Below, piece by piece: positions 25,177-32,797 of a DNA stretch of 64,000 nt. The stretch comes from Arthrobacter crystallopoietes (lineage in GTDB: Bacteria; Actinomycetota; Actinomycetes; Actinomycetales; Micrococcaceae). Numbering within the stretch: the stretch's first letter is position 1; every line of letters starts with the position of its first letter. The position numbers and the translations under genes are program-made. A model generated the notes under the pieces. It did not search any database. It was not told the DNA's origin and saw nothing but the letters and a program-made list of their open reading frames with translations. The stretch is taken from NCBI RefSeq assembly GCF_017603825.1, contig NZ_CP072014.1:1054001-1118000 (forward strand), in the 5' to 3' direction.

Positions 25177-25548
25177 TCAGCCCCACCCCAACTCGTGCAG
25201 CCGCTCGTCCGCAATGCCGAAATGGTGGGCCACCTCGTGGATCACGGTGACCAGGACCTCGTGGATGACCTCGTCGCGGCTCTCGCACATCCGCAGGATC
25301 GGTCCGCGGAACACGAGGATCCGGTCCGGAAGCGAGCCGGCGTCCCACCATTGGTCCCGCTCCGTCAGGGGTGTCCCTTCGTAGAGGCCGAGCAGTTCCG
25401 TCTCGGGATCCTCCCACGGCTGCGGGGTGTATTCCTCCTCGACAAAGATGCCCACGTTGCTCATCTCGCGGGCGATCTTGTCCGGAATCTGATCGATCGC
25501 GTCGTTGACCGCGTCCTCGAAATCCGGCAGGGACATTTCCATCGGCAC
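25177..25548 (-). CDS. Small zinc metallopeptidase-family protein
   Basis: A 123-residue zincin-like protein of the minimal metallopeptidase family (DUF1025 type) with the HExxH motif in TVIHEVAHHFGIADERLHELGW. Its substrate is unknown. The GTG at 25548 is chosen because TAGAGT (25555-25560) ends 6 nt before it, consistent with a leaderless start; ATG codons follow at 25542 and 25536. It is the first gene of a two-gene unit with the CDF exporter. Confidence 0.82.
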   Translation of the reverse strand: MPMEMSLPDFEDAVNDAIDQIPDKIAREMSNVGIFVEEEYTPQPWEDPETELLGLYEGTPLTERDQWWDAGSLPDRILVFRGPILRMCESRDEVIHEVLVTVIHEVAHHFGIADERLHELGWG

Positions 25549-25554
25549 GTAACG

Positions 25555-25560
25555 ACTCTA
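25555..25560 (-). promoter_or_regulatory. -10 box of the leaderless metallopeptidase gene
   Basis: TAGAGT on the minus strand ends 6 nt before the GTG at 25548. Confidence 0.5.
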
Positions 25561-25650
25561 CCTGTGCCAAAAACCCGTTTTGGAAAATCCGGATCTAGGC
25601 TCTATAGTTTTATGAGTCCACAGCGGGTAACAATCCGAAGTGGTCCTAAG

Positions 25651-25723
25651 GCCCCCATCGTCTAGCGGCCTAGGACACCGCCCTTTCACGGCGGCGGCAC
25701 GGGTTCGAATCCCGTTGGGGGTA
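25651..25723 (+). tRNA. tRNA-Glu (TTC)
   Basis: A 73-nt cloverleaf. The acceptor GCCCCCA/TGGGGGT is perfect, the anticodon loop is CTTTCAC with anticodon TTC, and the T-arm has GGTTCGAATCC. CCA is not encoded. Confidence 0.97.
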
Positions 25724-25806
25724 CTCAGTAAGCTGATTTCCAGTCAGCAGAAGGTGGTCAAGACCGCTTCAAAAGACTGGTAAGATGAATGCTGGCAAAA
25801 AAGCAA

Positions 25807-25880
25807 GGCCCTGTAGCGCAGTTGGTTAGCGCGCCGCCCTGTCACGGCGGAGGTCGCGGGTTCGAGTCCCGTCAGGGTCG
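25807..25880 (+). tRNA. tRNA-Asp (GTC)
   Basis: A 74-nt cloverleaf with acceptor GGCCCTG/CAGGGTC (one G-T pair), anticodon GTC in CTGTCAC, T-loop GGTTCGAGTCC and discriminator G. CCA is not encoded. Confidence 0.97.
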
Positions 25881-25937
25881 CTCTGGTTTTCTAGAGTGAT
25901 TTAGAAAGTCAACGGTGATCATCGTCAGATGTTCCCA

Positions 25938-26013
25938 GGCTCTGTAGCTCAGTTGGTAGAGCGTTCGACTGAAAATCGAAAGGTCACCGGATCGACGCCG
26001 GTCGGAGCCACCA
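25938..26013 (+). tRNA. tRNA-Phe (GAA)
   Basis: A 76-nt cloverleaf including an encoded CCA. The anticodon is GAA in ACTGAAAAT. The T-loop reads ATCGACG instead of the usual TTCGANN, giving A at position 54. Confidence 0.96.
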
Positions 26014-26020
26014 CCTAGAT

Positions 26021-26055
26021 CCCCGCCTTCTCCGAAGCGCGGGGTTCTTTCATTT
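26021..26055 (+). terminator. Terminator after the tRNA cluster
   Basis: CCCCGC-CTTC / GAAG-C-GCGGGG around a TCC loop, followed by TTCTTTCATTT, 8 nt beyond tRNA-Phe. Confidence 0.75.
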
Positions 26056-26154
26056 AACGCCGCCCCGCCCCCGCCGCATTCGGGCCCCGGATCACCGGGG
26101 GTTGTCCGCACAGCACGGCTGAAACGTTCCCATGGTCTTCACAGAGTGGCCCGG

Positions 26155-26160
26155 TACCCT
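26155..26160 (+). promoter_or_regulatory. -10 box of the lipoprotein gene
   Basis: TACCCT ends 6 nt before the GTG at 26167 and decides that start. Confidence 0.45.
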
Positions 26161-26166
26161 GTTTGC

Positions 26167-26790
26167 GTGGGTACGGCGCTATTTTCATTTGGGAGGGCAG
26201 GACTGTTCCTGGCGAAGGCCGCGGTCATCTTCACGGCGGCCGTAGTGGGACTGACTGCCTGCACCGCCTTCCCCCAGTCTCCGTCCGAGACCTCGGCCAG
26301 ACTAACGTCGCCCGGAGTGGGCGAACCCGACTCATCGCTTGAAACGGAAACCGGACAGCCGCCGTCGTCCGCTTTCGGCTCTGGAACATCCGGCGACGGG
26401 GAAACCGGCCTGCGGGCCGGCGAAACGCCCCCGGACAACCCGGACAGTTCCAGCAGCGGTCCCGATGATTCCGCGCCGTCCAAGGACCCTGGCAAATGGG
26501 GAAGTTACGGCACCAGGACCGAAGCCTGCACGGCCGTGGCGGCCAAAGTCGCCGTCTTGATGCTGGCGCCGTTGAGCTTTATTGCGGGCGTGGATGAGGC
26601 GCGGCTGGACGAACTGCAGGCAGAGGTCGAGGATCTGCGGGACAAGGCGCCGGCCGAGTTGCACGACGAGCTGGACGACGTCGAAGCGGAGTTGGCCAAG
26701 CACGAGGACCTGACCGATTTTGACGACGAATCATTCCGGGAAGCGGTAGAGCCCATCCAGGAGTGGCTGAAGTCCAACTGCACCTTTTAA
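26167..26790 (+). CDS. Putative lipoprotein of unknown function
   Basis: A 207-residue protein with a signal-peptide-like start and a lipobox (VGLTAC, Cys at about 32), so it is probably membrane-tethered outside the cell. A Ser/Pro/Gly-rich linker (about 35-115) leads to a helical acidic C-terminal domain (about 120-207) with two further cysteines that could pair. I do not recognise the family. GTG at 26167 fits the -10 box; GTG at 26146 is an alternative. A GGGAGG followed by CTG at 26206 would give a shorter signal peptide. Confidence 0.65.
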   Translation: MGTALFSFGRAGLFLAKAAVIFTAAVVGLTACTAFPQSPSETSARLTSPGVGEPDSSLETETGQPPSSAFGSGTSGDGETGLRAGETPPDNPDSSSSGPDDSAPSKDPGKWGSYGTRTEACTAVAAKVAVLMLAPLSFIAGVDEARLDELQAEVEDLRDKAPAELHDELDDVEAELAKHEDLTDFDDESFREAVEPIQEWLKSNCTF

Positions 26791-26848
26791 TCGGGCGCTC
26801 CCGCCGTCGGCCATACGCGTTAGGCTTGCTTCAAGAGAACGCACGGCG

Positions 26849-27352
26849 ATGGGAGAACAGGTGGAGAATCAGAATCCGGCAGGTCAACCGCCGGCGTACC
26901 AGCCCGCCATCCCCAACCCTGCCCTCCAGGAGCCGGCCTTGCACAACGTGGGTCCGGAGGCACCCGGCCGTACAACGATCTCGGATACTGCAGTAGCCAA
27001 GGTCGCCGCGGTGGCGGCACGCAGCGTCAGCGGTGTCTACGCACTGGGCTCGGGCACCGCCCGTGCACTGAGCGCGCTGCGCGATGCCGTGGGCGGCAGC
27101 GACATCGGCCAGGGGGTCCGCGTGGAGGTGGGGCAGACCCAGGTAGCCGTGGACATCAATCTGGTGGCCCAGTACGGTGTGCCGCTGCAGCAACTCGCGC
27201 AGAAGGTCCGTGCGGCGGTCTACAGTGCCGTGGAGCAGTTCGTCGGGCTGGATGTCATTGAAGTCAATGTGGAAATCAACGACGTTCACGTGCCCGGCCT
27301 CAATGACCCGAAAACGACGGCGGAGAAATCCGCCAGGCAGCCGGCACCGTGA
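26849..27352 (+). CDS. Asp23/Gls24 family envelope stress protein
   Basis: A 167-residue Asp23/Gls24 protein. A disordered Pro/Gln/Asn-rich N-terminus (1-45) precedes the conserved domain: ISDTAVAKVAAVAARSVSGVYAL, VRVEVGQTQVAVDINLVAQYGVPL, then VRAAVYSAVEQFVGLDVIEVNVEINDVHV. In Firmicutes Asp23 is tethered to the membrane by AmaP, and an AmaP-like gene closes this five-gene operon. The ATG at 26849 follows a region with little ribosome-site match. Confidence 0.9.
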   Translation: MGEQVENQNPAGQPPAYQPAIPNPALQEPALHNVGPEAPGRTTISDTAVAKVAAVAARSVSGVYALGSGTARALSALRDAVGGSDIGQGVRVEVGQTQVAVDINLVAQYGVPLQQLAQKVRAAVYSAVEQFVGLDVIEVNVEINDVHVPGLNDPKTTAEKSARQPAP

Positions 27353-27384
27353 GGGCCGTCGGAGAACCTGGAGGCAGGCCAAAA

Positions 27385-27576
27385 ATGAGCAACACCGTAG
27401 TCGGCATGGGCGTGGGCGCAGCCCTGGCCTGGGCGGCACTGGTATTCGAATTCTGGGGCTTCCTGCTGATGGCCGTGTTCCTGGCTGTCGGCGCCCTGAT
27501 CGGCCGTGCCGCAGACGGCAAACTCGATCTGCGCGGTGTCCGCGACGCGCTGACCGGACGCCGCTCCTCTTCATGA
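27385..27576 (+). CDS. DUF2273-like small membrane protein
   Basis: A 63-residue protein with two hydrophobic helices (about 3-22 and 24-42) and a basic tail (RDALTGRRSSS). It occupies the position of the small DUF2273-type protein usual beside Asp23 genes. GGAGG lies about 11 nt before the ATG at 27385. The stop overlaps the next ATG. Confidence 0.75.
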   Translation: MSNTVVGMGVGAALAWAALVFEFWGFLLMAVFLAVGALIGRAADGKLDLRGVRDALTGRRSSS

Positions 27577-27965
27577 CAGCCGCTGATGCCGCGGTCCCGG
27601 CCCGCGGAGCAGAGCGCCGGCTCGCCGGCCACAACCGCGTCAGCACGCAGGCCCTGACCAGCACCGCCCAGGGCGTGGCCGGGGAGGTCCTTGGCGTTTC
27701 CCCCGCGCTCATCCGGGCAAGCTGGCGGGACGACCAGGGCTATCTGGCGCTCTCGTTGGCCCTGCCGATCGGCATTCCTTCGCTGACCCGGGTCCTGCAG
27801 GACCCGCAGTTGGTGGCCGGCTTCGGCGGCTCGATCTGGGAACGGGTGCACGCGGCGAAAGGGGAAATCCTGGACCGCGTCACGCGCATCAGCGGGTCTA
27901 CCCTGAGCCGGGTGGATATCCGCGTGACCGGAATCCGGATCCAGGACGGGGGCCGCGTCCGATGA
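27573..27965 (+). CDS. Divergent Asp23/Gls24-like protein
   Basis: A 130-residue cytoplasmic protein. Its second half (ERVHAAKGEILDRVTRI...LSRVDIRVTGIRI) shows the helix-strand pattern of the Asp23 C-terminal half, and the first half is poorly conserved. By synteny it is the second Asp23-like subunit found in actinobacterial clusters of this type. It overlaps its neighbours on both sides by four bases. Confidence 0.65.
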   Translation: MTAADAAVPARGAERRLAGHNRVSTQALTSTAQGVAGEVLGVSPALIRASWRDDQGYLALSLALPIGIPSLTRVLQDPQLVAGFGGSIWERVHAAKGEILDRVTRISGSTLSRVDIRVTGIRIQDGGRVR

Positions 27966-28594
27966 GCGGCACCGACTACCGCGAAGACTATGACGGCCGG
28001 GCCAGCGCCTACGAGGCGGGGGACCGCTTCAACGACCGGCTGGCCCTGCGTGAAACCCGCAGCTCCCGTGCCCCGGCTGCGATCGTCGCCGCGGTCCTGG
28101 TTTCGCTGATCTGTCTCTACATCCTGCTCGAAGCCGCGCTGAAAGCCATCGGGCAACCCGCTTGGCTGCTTGAGCCCCGGGACTTCGCAGCCTGGCTGAA
28201 CCAGCTGCCGGAGAACGTGCCCACGCTGATCCTGGGCACCAGCGGCGTGCTGATCCTCTTCGCCGGCCTGTTCTTCTTCCTGCAGGGTGTTCTGCCCGGC
28301 CATCTGCACCGCCACGTCCTTCCCAGCCGGCGCGGAATCGCCGTCGTCGACGACGAAGTTCTGGCCTCGTCGCTGGCGCTCCGGGCGCGGACCCGTGCGA
28401 ATGTCACCGAGGAACAGGTGCTCGTGACGGTTTCACGCACACTCGTGGAGGTCCAGTTGCGTCCCACTTCCGGCATTCCCGTGGAGGAATCCGCCATCCA
28501 GTCCGCAGTGGAGGACGAGTTGCAGCGCTCTTACATCGATCCCATGCCCGAGGTCCGGGTCAGAGTTTCGACGTCGGGGGTGGTGGGCCAATGA
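27962..28594 (+). CDS. DUF6286-type membrane protein of the Asp23 cluster
   Basis: A 210-residue protein with a charged cytoplasmic N-terminus (1-38), two transmembrane helices (about 40-62 and 88-112) and a C-terminal soluble domain (about 120-205) resembling the AmaP/Asp23 fold, with RTRANVTEEQVLVTVSRTLVEVQLRP. DUF6286 proteins sit next to AmaP in actinobacterial operons of this kind. Function unknown; a membrane anchor role is inferred. Confidence 0.75.
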   Translation: MSGTDYREDYDGRASAYEAGDRFNDRLALRETRSSRAPAAIVAAVLVSLICLYILLEAALKAIGQPAWLLEPRDFAAWLNQLPENVPTLILGTSGVLILFAGLFFFLQGVLPGHLHRHVLPSRRGIAVVDDEVLASSLALRARTRANVTEEQVLVTVSRTLVEVQLRPTSGIPVEESAIQSAVEDELQRSYIDPMPEVRVRVSTSGVVGQ

Positions 28595-29202
28595 ATGAGA
28601 CTCCGCGGGTACTCAACCGCGTGCTGCTGACCCTGATCGGACTGCTGCTGATCGGCGTGGGCGCCACCACCGTGGCGCTGGCCGCGGTTCCGGCCTTGGC
28701 CGGCAGCTGGCATGCGCTGACGCGGGGGGCCGGGGTGGGCATCGAAAGCGTGCTGGACGCGACCACATTGCCGGGCCAGCGGGACAGCTGGCTGTGGATT
28801 GTGCTGGCGCTGGTGATGCTGGTGCTGATCGTGCTGATGATCGCCTGGGTGGCGCAGCAAGGCAAGGGCCGGGTAGGCACCCTGGCAGCCGATTACAACG
28901 ACGACGGCGGGCCGGGCGCCGTTGAACTGGGCAGTGCGGTTGCGGAGCAGGCGCTGAAGGCTGCGCTGTTGGAACGCGAGGAGATCCTGCACGCAACCAT
29001 TACTACCTACGTATTCCGGGGCACACCGGGCCTGCGCATCAGGGTGCTGCCGCGCAAGGGCGTGCCGCCGTACCTTGTGGCCGAGCAGGTCTCGGATCTG
29101 GTGGAAGCGCTGGACCTGGTGATCGGCCGGGAGACTCCAGTGGTCATCAGCATCGGTACCAGCGCACGCGCCCGGCTGGGGCGCCCTGAACGCGTTCACT
29201 GA
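28591..29202 (+). CDS. amaP: Alkaline-shock response membrane anchor (AmaP-like)
   Basis: A 203-residue protein with two N-terminal transmembrane helices (about 8-33 and 68-92), as in AmaP. The C-terminal cytoplasmic domain (about 110-195) has ATITTYVFRGTPGLRIRVLPRKG and VVISIGTSAR. AmaP tethers Asp23 to the membrane in Staphylococcus. It is the last gene of the five-gene run, overlapping its predecessor by ATGA. Confidence 0.72.
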   Translation: MNETPRVLNRVLLTLIGLLLIGVGATTVALAAVPALAGSWHALTRGAGVGIESVLDATTLPGQRDSWLWIVLALVMLVLIVLMIAWVAQQGKGRVGTLAADYNDDGGPGAVELGSAVAEQALKAALLEREEILHATITTYVFRGTPGLRIRVLPRKGVPPYLVAEQVSDLVEALDLVIGRETPVVISIGTSARARLGRPERVH

Positions 29203-29307
29203 TCCTCCCGCTAATAGTCCTTCCGGATCCTGCCGAAGTGCCCGTCGCCGGTGCGGATGGTCTGGGTCACAATTCGGCATCAAAGCCTACCGGTCGGTAA
29301 AACGTTC

Positions 29308-29336
29308 TTGTCTTGCGTAGCGTAAGCGTTTACGTT
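29308..29336 (+). promoter_or_regulatory. Promoter with overlapping LacI-type operator
   Basis: TTGTCT (29308) and TACGTT (29331) are 17 nt apart. The 14-nt near-palindrome CGTAAGCGTTTACG (29321-29334, one mismatch pair) has the central CG typical of LacI/GalR operators and covers the -10 box, so binding should repress. The presumed regulator is at 32798. Confidence 0.6.
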
Positions 29337-29416
29337 TCAGATACCCGATCCACACCTGGTGGCTTACTGCTGCTTTGTCCAGTTCACTCGCGGCCACCTG
29401 ACAAAGGAGTCACATC

Positions 29417-30775
29417 ATGGGATTTGTCCGCTCGAAAAAGGCAGTTCTGCCATTGGCAACGCTCAGTGCGCTGGCCCTCATCCTCTCCGCCTGCGGCCCA
29501 GGCGGCGGCTCGGAAGAGGGCGGAGGGGGCTCGGAGGCGGCAGCGGACTGCAGTACCTACGAGACCTACGGAACGTTCGACGGCGCCGAAGTCAGCGTCT
29601 ACTCAACCATCACCGATCTCGAAGGGGAGCGCCTTGAGAACTCCTGGGTGGACTTCGAAGAGTGCACCGGGATCGACGTGGTGTACGAAGGCTCCAACGA
29701 GTTCGAGACCCAGATCGGGGTGCGCGCCCAGGCCGGTAATCCGCCGGACGTCGCCATCATTCCGCAGCCCGGCCTCCTTGCCGCCCATGCCAAGGCAGGT
29801 TATCTGAAGCCGGCTCCGGCGGAAGTCGAGGCGCTCGTGGATGAAAACTGGTCCGAGGACTGGAAGGGCTACGGAACCGTGGACGGCACGTTCTACGCCG
29901 CTCCGATGCTGGCCAGCGTCAAGGGGTACGTCTGGTACGTACCGTCCACCTTCGAGGAGAAGGGTTGGGAAGTCCCGCAGACTTGGGACGAAATGATGAC
30001 CCTGTCGCAGACCATTGCTGACGAGGGCACCATGAAGCCCTGGTGCGCGGGTTTCGAAGCCGGCGAGGCCACCGGCTGGCCGGGCACGGACTGGGTCGAG
30101 GACGCCGTACTGCGCCAGGCGGGCCCGGAGGTCTACGACCAGTGGATCAGCCACGAGATCCCGTTCAACGACCCGCAGATCGCTGATGCCTTCAACGCAG
30201 TGGGCGACATCGTCAAGAACCCCGACTACGTCAACGGCGGTTTCGGCGACGTCCGCTCCATCCTCTCCACCACGGTCGAAGAAGGCGGCCAGCCGGTGCT
30301 CGACGGCAGCTGTGCCATGCACCACCAGGCCACCTTCCAGGCCGCCAACTGGCCGGAGGGAACCACCGTGGCCGAGGACGGCGACGTCTGGGCCTTCATC
30401 ACTCCCGGTGAGGAAGCCGGCGCCGGGGCGATCACCGGAGGCGGCGAATTTGTTGCTGCCTACGCGGATCGCGAAGAAGTTTCGGCGTTCCAGCAGTACA
30501 TGGCCTCGGCGGAATTTGCCAACAACCGCGTGCAGCAGGGAGCGGCCATCAGCGCCAACAAGGGTCTGGACGCGTCGCTGGCGCAGAACCCGCTGGACCA
30601 GCAGTCCATTGAGCTGCTGCAGGATGAAAACACGGTGTTCCGTTTTGACGCCTCGGACCTGATGCCCGGAGCGGTCGGAGCCAACTCCTTTTGGAGCGGC
30701 ATCGTCGAGTGGATCAACGGCAAGTCCACCGAGGAAGTACTGGATTCCATCGAATCCAGCTGGCCCAGTGAGTAA
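29417..30775 (+). CDS. Sugar ABC transporter substrate-binding lipoprotein (alpha-glucoside type)
   Basis: A 452-residue extracellular binding protein with a lipoprotein signal (LILSACGPGGG, Cys at about 28), a Gly/Glu-rich tether, and a family 1 solute-binding fold. The segment GIDVVYEGSNEFETQIGVRAQAGNPPDVAIIPQPGLL and the length resemble AglE-type proteins for alpha-glucosides (maltose, sucrose, trehalose). Specificity cannot be read from sequence. An AAAGGAG site precedes the ATG by 9 nt. It heads an SBP-permease-permease-regulator operon; a hairpin follows it before the permease. Confidence 0.88.
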   Translation: MGFVRSKKAVLPLATLSALALILSACGPGGGSEEGGGGSEAAADCSTYETYGTFDGAEVSVYSTITDLEGERLENSWVDFEECTGIDVVYEGSNEFETQIGVRAQAGNPPDVAIIPQPGLLAAHAKAGYLKPAPAEVEALVDENWSEDWKGYGTVDGTFYAAPMLASVKGYVWYVPSTFEEKGWEVPQTWDEMMTLSQTIADEGTMKPWCAGFEAGEATGWPGTDWVEDAVLRQAGPEVYDQWISHEIPFNDPQIADAFNAVGDIVKNPDYVNGGFGDVRSILSTTVEEGGQPVLDGSCAMHHQATFQAANWPEGTTVAEDGDVWAFITPGEEAGAGAITGGGEFVAAYADREEVSAFQQYMASAEFANNRVQQGAAISANKGLDASLAQNPLDQQSIELLQDENTVFRFDASDLMPGAVGANSFWSGIVEWINGKSTEEVLDSIESSWPSE

Positions 30776-30785
30776 CTGAGTCCAC

Positions 30786-30825
30786 GGCCCGGCCGGTCCG
30801 CCTGAACAGCTGCGCCGGCCGGGCC
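30786..30825 (+). other. Intercistronic hairpin after the binding-protein gene
   Basis: GGCCCGGCCGG (30786-30796) pairs perfectly over 11 bp with 30815-30825. There is no U-tract, so it probably stabilises the binding-protein mRNA or partially attenuates the permease genes. Confidence 0.65.
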
Positions 30826-30862
30826 TCATCCGCTTCATTCCCCGCATCAAGGAGGCTGCGCC

Positions 30863-31828
30863 ATGGAGGATCTTGGCGAGAAGTTTTTCCAGGTGGTGAT
30901 TGCCCTTGCCATCTTCGCCGCGATCATCGGTCTGATCATGTTGCTGGTCGACAGGGCGCCCAAGTCGTTCCGGGACAAGGCCACGATCATCGGATTCCTT
31001 GCCCCGGCGGCCGTTCTGCTGGCAATCGGACTGGTCGGCCCGGCCGTACTGACGGCCTTCCTGGCCTTTACGGACCGTAATGGCGACCCCAACGGGCTGG
31101 ACAACTTCGTCTGGATGTTCACGCAGCCCGAGGCCCTGGTCACGCTGCGCAATACGGTGCTCTGGGTCATCCTGGTGCCGCTGCTCTCGACCGCCATCGG
31201 GCTCGCCTATGCGGTCTTTATCGACAGGGCCCGGGGCGAAAAAGGCCTGAAGGCGCTGGTCTTCATGCCGATGGCCATCTCGATGGTCGGTGCGGGCGTG
31301 ATCTGGCGGTTCATGTACGCCTACCGCGGCGCGGAACAGGAACAGATCGGCCTGCTCAACCAGATCCTGGTGTGGACCGGCAGCGAGCCCAAACAGTTCC
31401 TCCTGGACGCGCCGGAGAACACATTCTTCCTGATCGCGGTGATGATCTGGATCCAGACCGGCTTTGCCATGGTCATCCTGTCCGCTGCGATCAAGGGCAT
31501 CCCGAACGAGATTGTCGAGGCGGCCCGGCTGGACGGTGCCAGCGCCTGGCAGCAGTTCCGCAACATCACCATCCCGTCCATCCGCGGCGCGCTGATCGTC
31601 GTGATCACCACCATCACGATCGGCACACTGAAAGTGTTCGATATTGTCCGGACCATGACCGCCGGCAACTTCGAAACCTCGGTCATCGCCAATGAGATGT
31701 ACACCCAGGCGTTCCGCGCCAACGAGCCCGGCCGCGGTGCCGCGCTCGCGCTGGTGCTGTTCCTGATGGTCCTGCCGATCGTCGTCTACAACGCACGGCA
31801 GTTGAAGATGCAGAGGGAGATCCGATGA
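30863..31828 (+). CDS. Sugar ABC transporter permease 1
   Basis: A 321-residue MalF/AglF-type permease with eight or so hydrophobic helices. The EAA loop IVEAARLDGASAWQQFRNITIP (about 213-234) couples to the ATPase. It overlaps the next permease by ATGA. GGAGG lies about 10 nt before the ATG. No ATP-binding subunit is present in the operon, so a shared MsiK/UgpC-type ATPase elsewhere is expected. Confidence 0.9.
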   Translation: MEDLGEKFFQVVIALAIFAAIIGLIMLLVDRAPKSFRDKATIIGFLAPAAVLLAIGLVGPAVLTAFLAFTDRNGDPNGLDNFVWMFTQPEALVTLRNTVLWVILVPLLSTAIGLAYAVFIDRARGEKGLKALVFMPMAISMVGAGVIWRFMYAYRGAEQEQIGLLNQILVWTGSEPKQFLLDAPENTFFLIAVMIWIQTGFAMVILSAAIKGIPNEIVEAARLDGASAWQQFRNITIPSIRGALIVVITTITIGTLKVFDIVRTMTAGNFETSVIANEMYTQAFRANEPGRGAALALVLFLMVLPIVVYNARQLKMQREIR

Positions 31829-32790
31829 GCGCCATACCAGCAGATGCGTCCGCGGCGACGGCGGTGGCGACCGAAGATGCCATCGAGACCGGCCGGCCGG
31901 AACCCATGGCCCGGCGGGTTCGGCAGCGGCTAACTTCCCGCGGCGCCACGGCGGCCGCCATCATCATCGCCACCATTTGGACCATTCCGACCTTCGGCCT
32001 GTTTATTTCCTCCTTCAGGCCCGAAGACAGCATCCAGAACAGCGGCTGGTGGAACTTCCTCGGGGACTTCCAGTTCACGTTGGAGAACTATGGCGACGTG
32101 CTGGCCTCGGGCAGAAGCTCGTCGCCCAACCTGGGCCAGTATTTCCTGAACTCGCTGGCCATCGTTATCCCGGGAACCATCTTCCCGCTGGTGCTCGCGT
32201 CCATGGCAGCCTACATCTTCGCCTGGGGCAGGTTCAGGGGCAAAGATACGCTGTTCATCTTCGTCTTCGCCCTGCAGATTGTTCCGCTGCAAATGGCCCT
32301 CATTCCGCTGCTGTCCCTGTTCATCAACCTGAAAATCGGCGAATTCCAGCTGCTGCCAGCAGGCACGTACGCGCAGCTGTGGATAGCGCACACCATCTTC
32401 GCCCTGCCGCTGGCCATCTTCCTGCTGCACAACTTCATCTCCGAGATCCCGGGCGAGGTGATCGAGGCGGCACGCGTGGACGGCGCGGGCCACGCCACCA
32501 TTTTCTGGCGGATCATTTTGCCGCTTTCGGTGCCGGCGATTGCCTCCTTCGGCATCTTCCAGTTCCTATGGGTGTGGAACGATCTCCTGGTCGCGCTGGT
32601 TTTCTCCGGCGGCACCGCGGATGTCGCCCCGATTACGCAGCGGCTGGCCGAGCTGACGGGCACACGGGGCAACGAATGGCACCGGCTCACCGCGGGCGCT
32701 TTCGTCTCCATGATCATTCCGCTGGCGGTGTTCTTCGGCCTGCAGCGCTACTTTGTCCGCGGCCTGCTCGCTGGTGGCCTCAAGGGGTGA
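31825..32790 (+). CDS. Sugar ABC transporter permease 2
   Basis: A 321-residue MalG/AglG-type permease. A polar N-terminal extension (1-45) precedes six transmembrane helices, and the EAA loop is VIEAARVDGAGHATIFWRIILP (about 212-233). It forms the heterodimeric channel with the preceding permease. The regulator starts 7 nt after its stop, so all four genes are probably one transcript. Confidence 0.9.
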   Translation: MSAIPADASAATAVATEDAIETGRPEPMARRVRQRLTSRGATAAAIIIATIWTIPTFGLFISSFRPEDSIQNSGWWNFLGDFQFTLENYGDVLASGRSSSPNLGQYFLNSLAIVIPGTIFPLVLASMAAYIFAWGRFRGKDTLFIFVFALQIVPLQMALIPLLSLFINLKIGEFQLLPAGTYAQLWIAHTIFALPLAIFLLHNFISEIPGEVIEAARVDGAGHATIFWRIILPLSVPAIASFGIFQFLWVWNDLLVALVFSGGTADVAPITQRLAELTGTRGNEWHRLTAGAFVSMIIPLAVFFGLQRYFVRGLLAGGLKG

Positions 32791-32797
32791 GGCTGCC

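Noticed and set aside
25872-26111. 79-codon minus frame over tRNA-Phe
   Set aside because: It reads through a tRNA and its terminator; no coding evidence.
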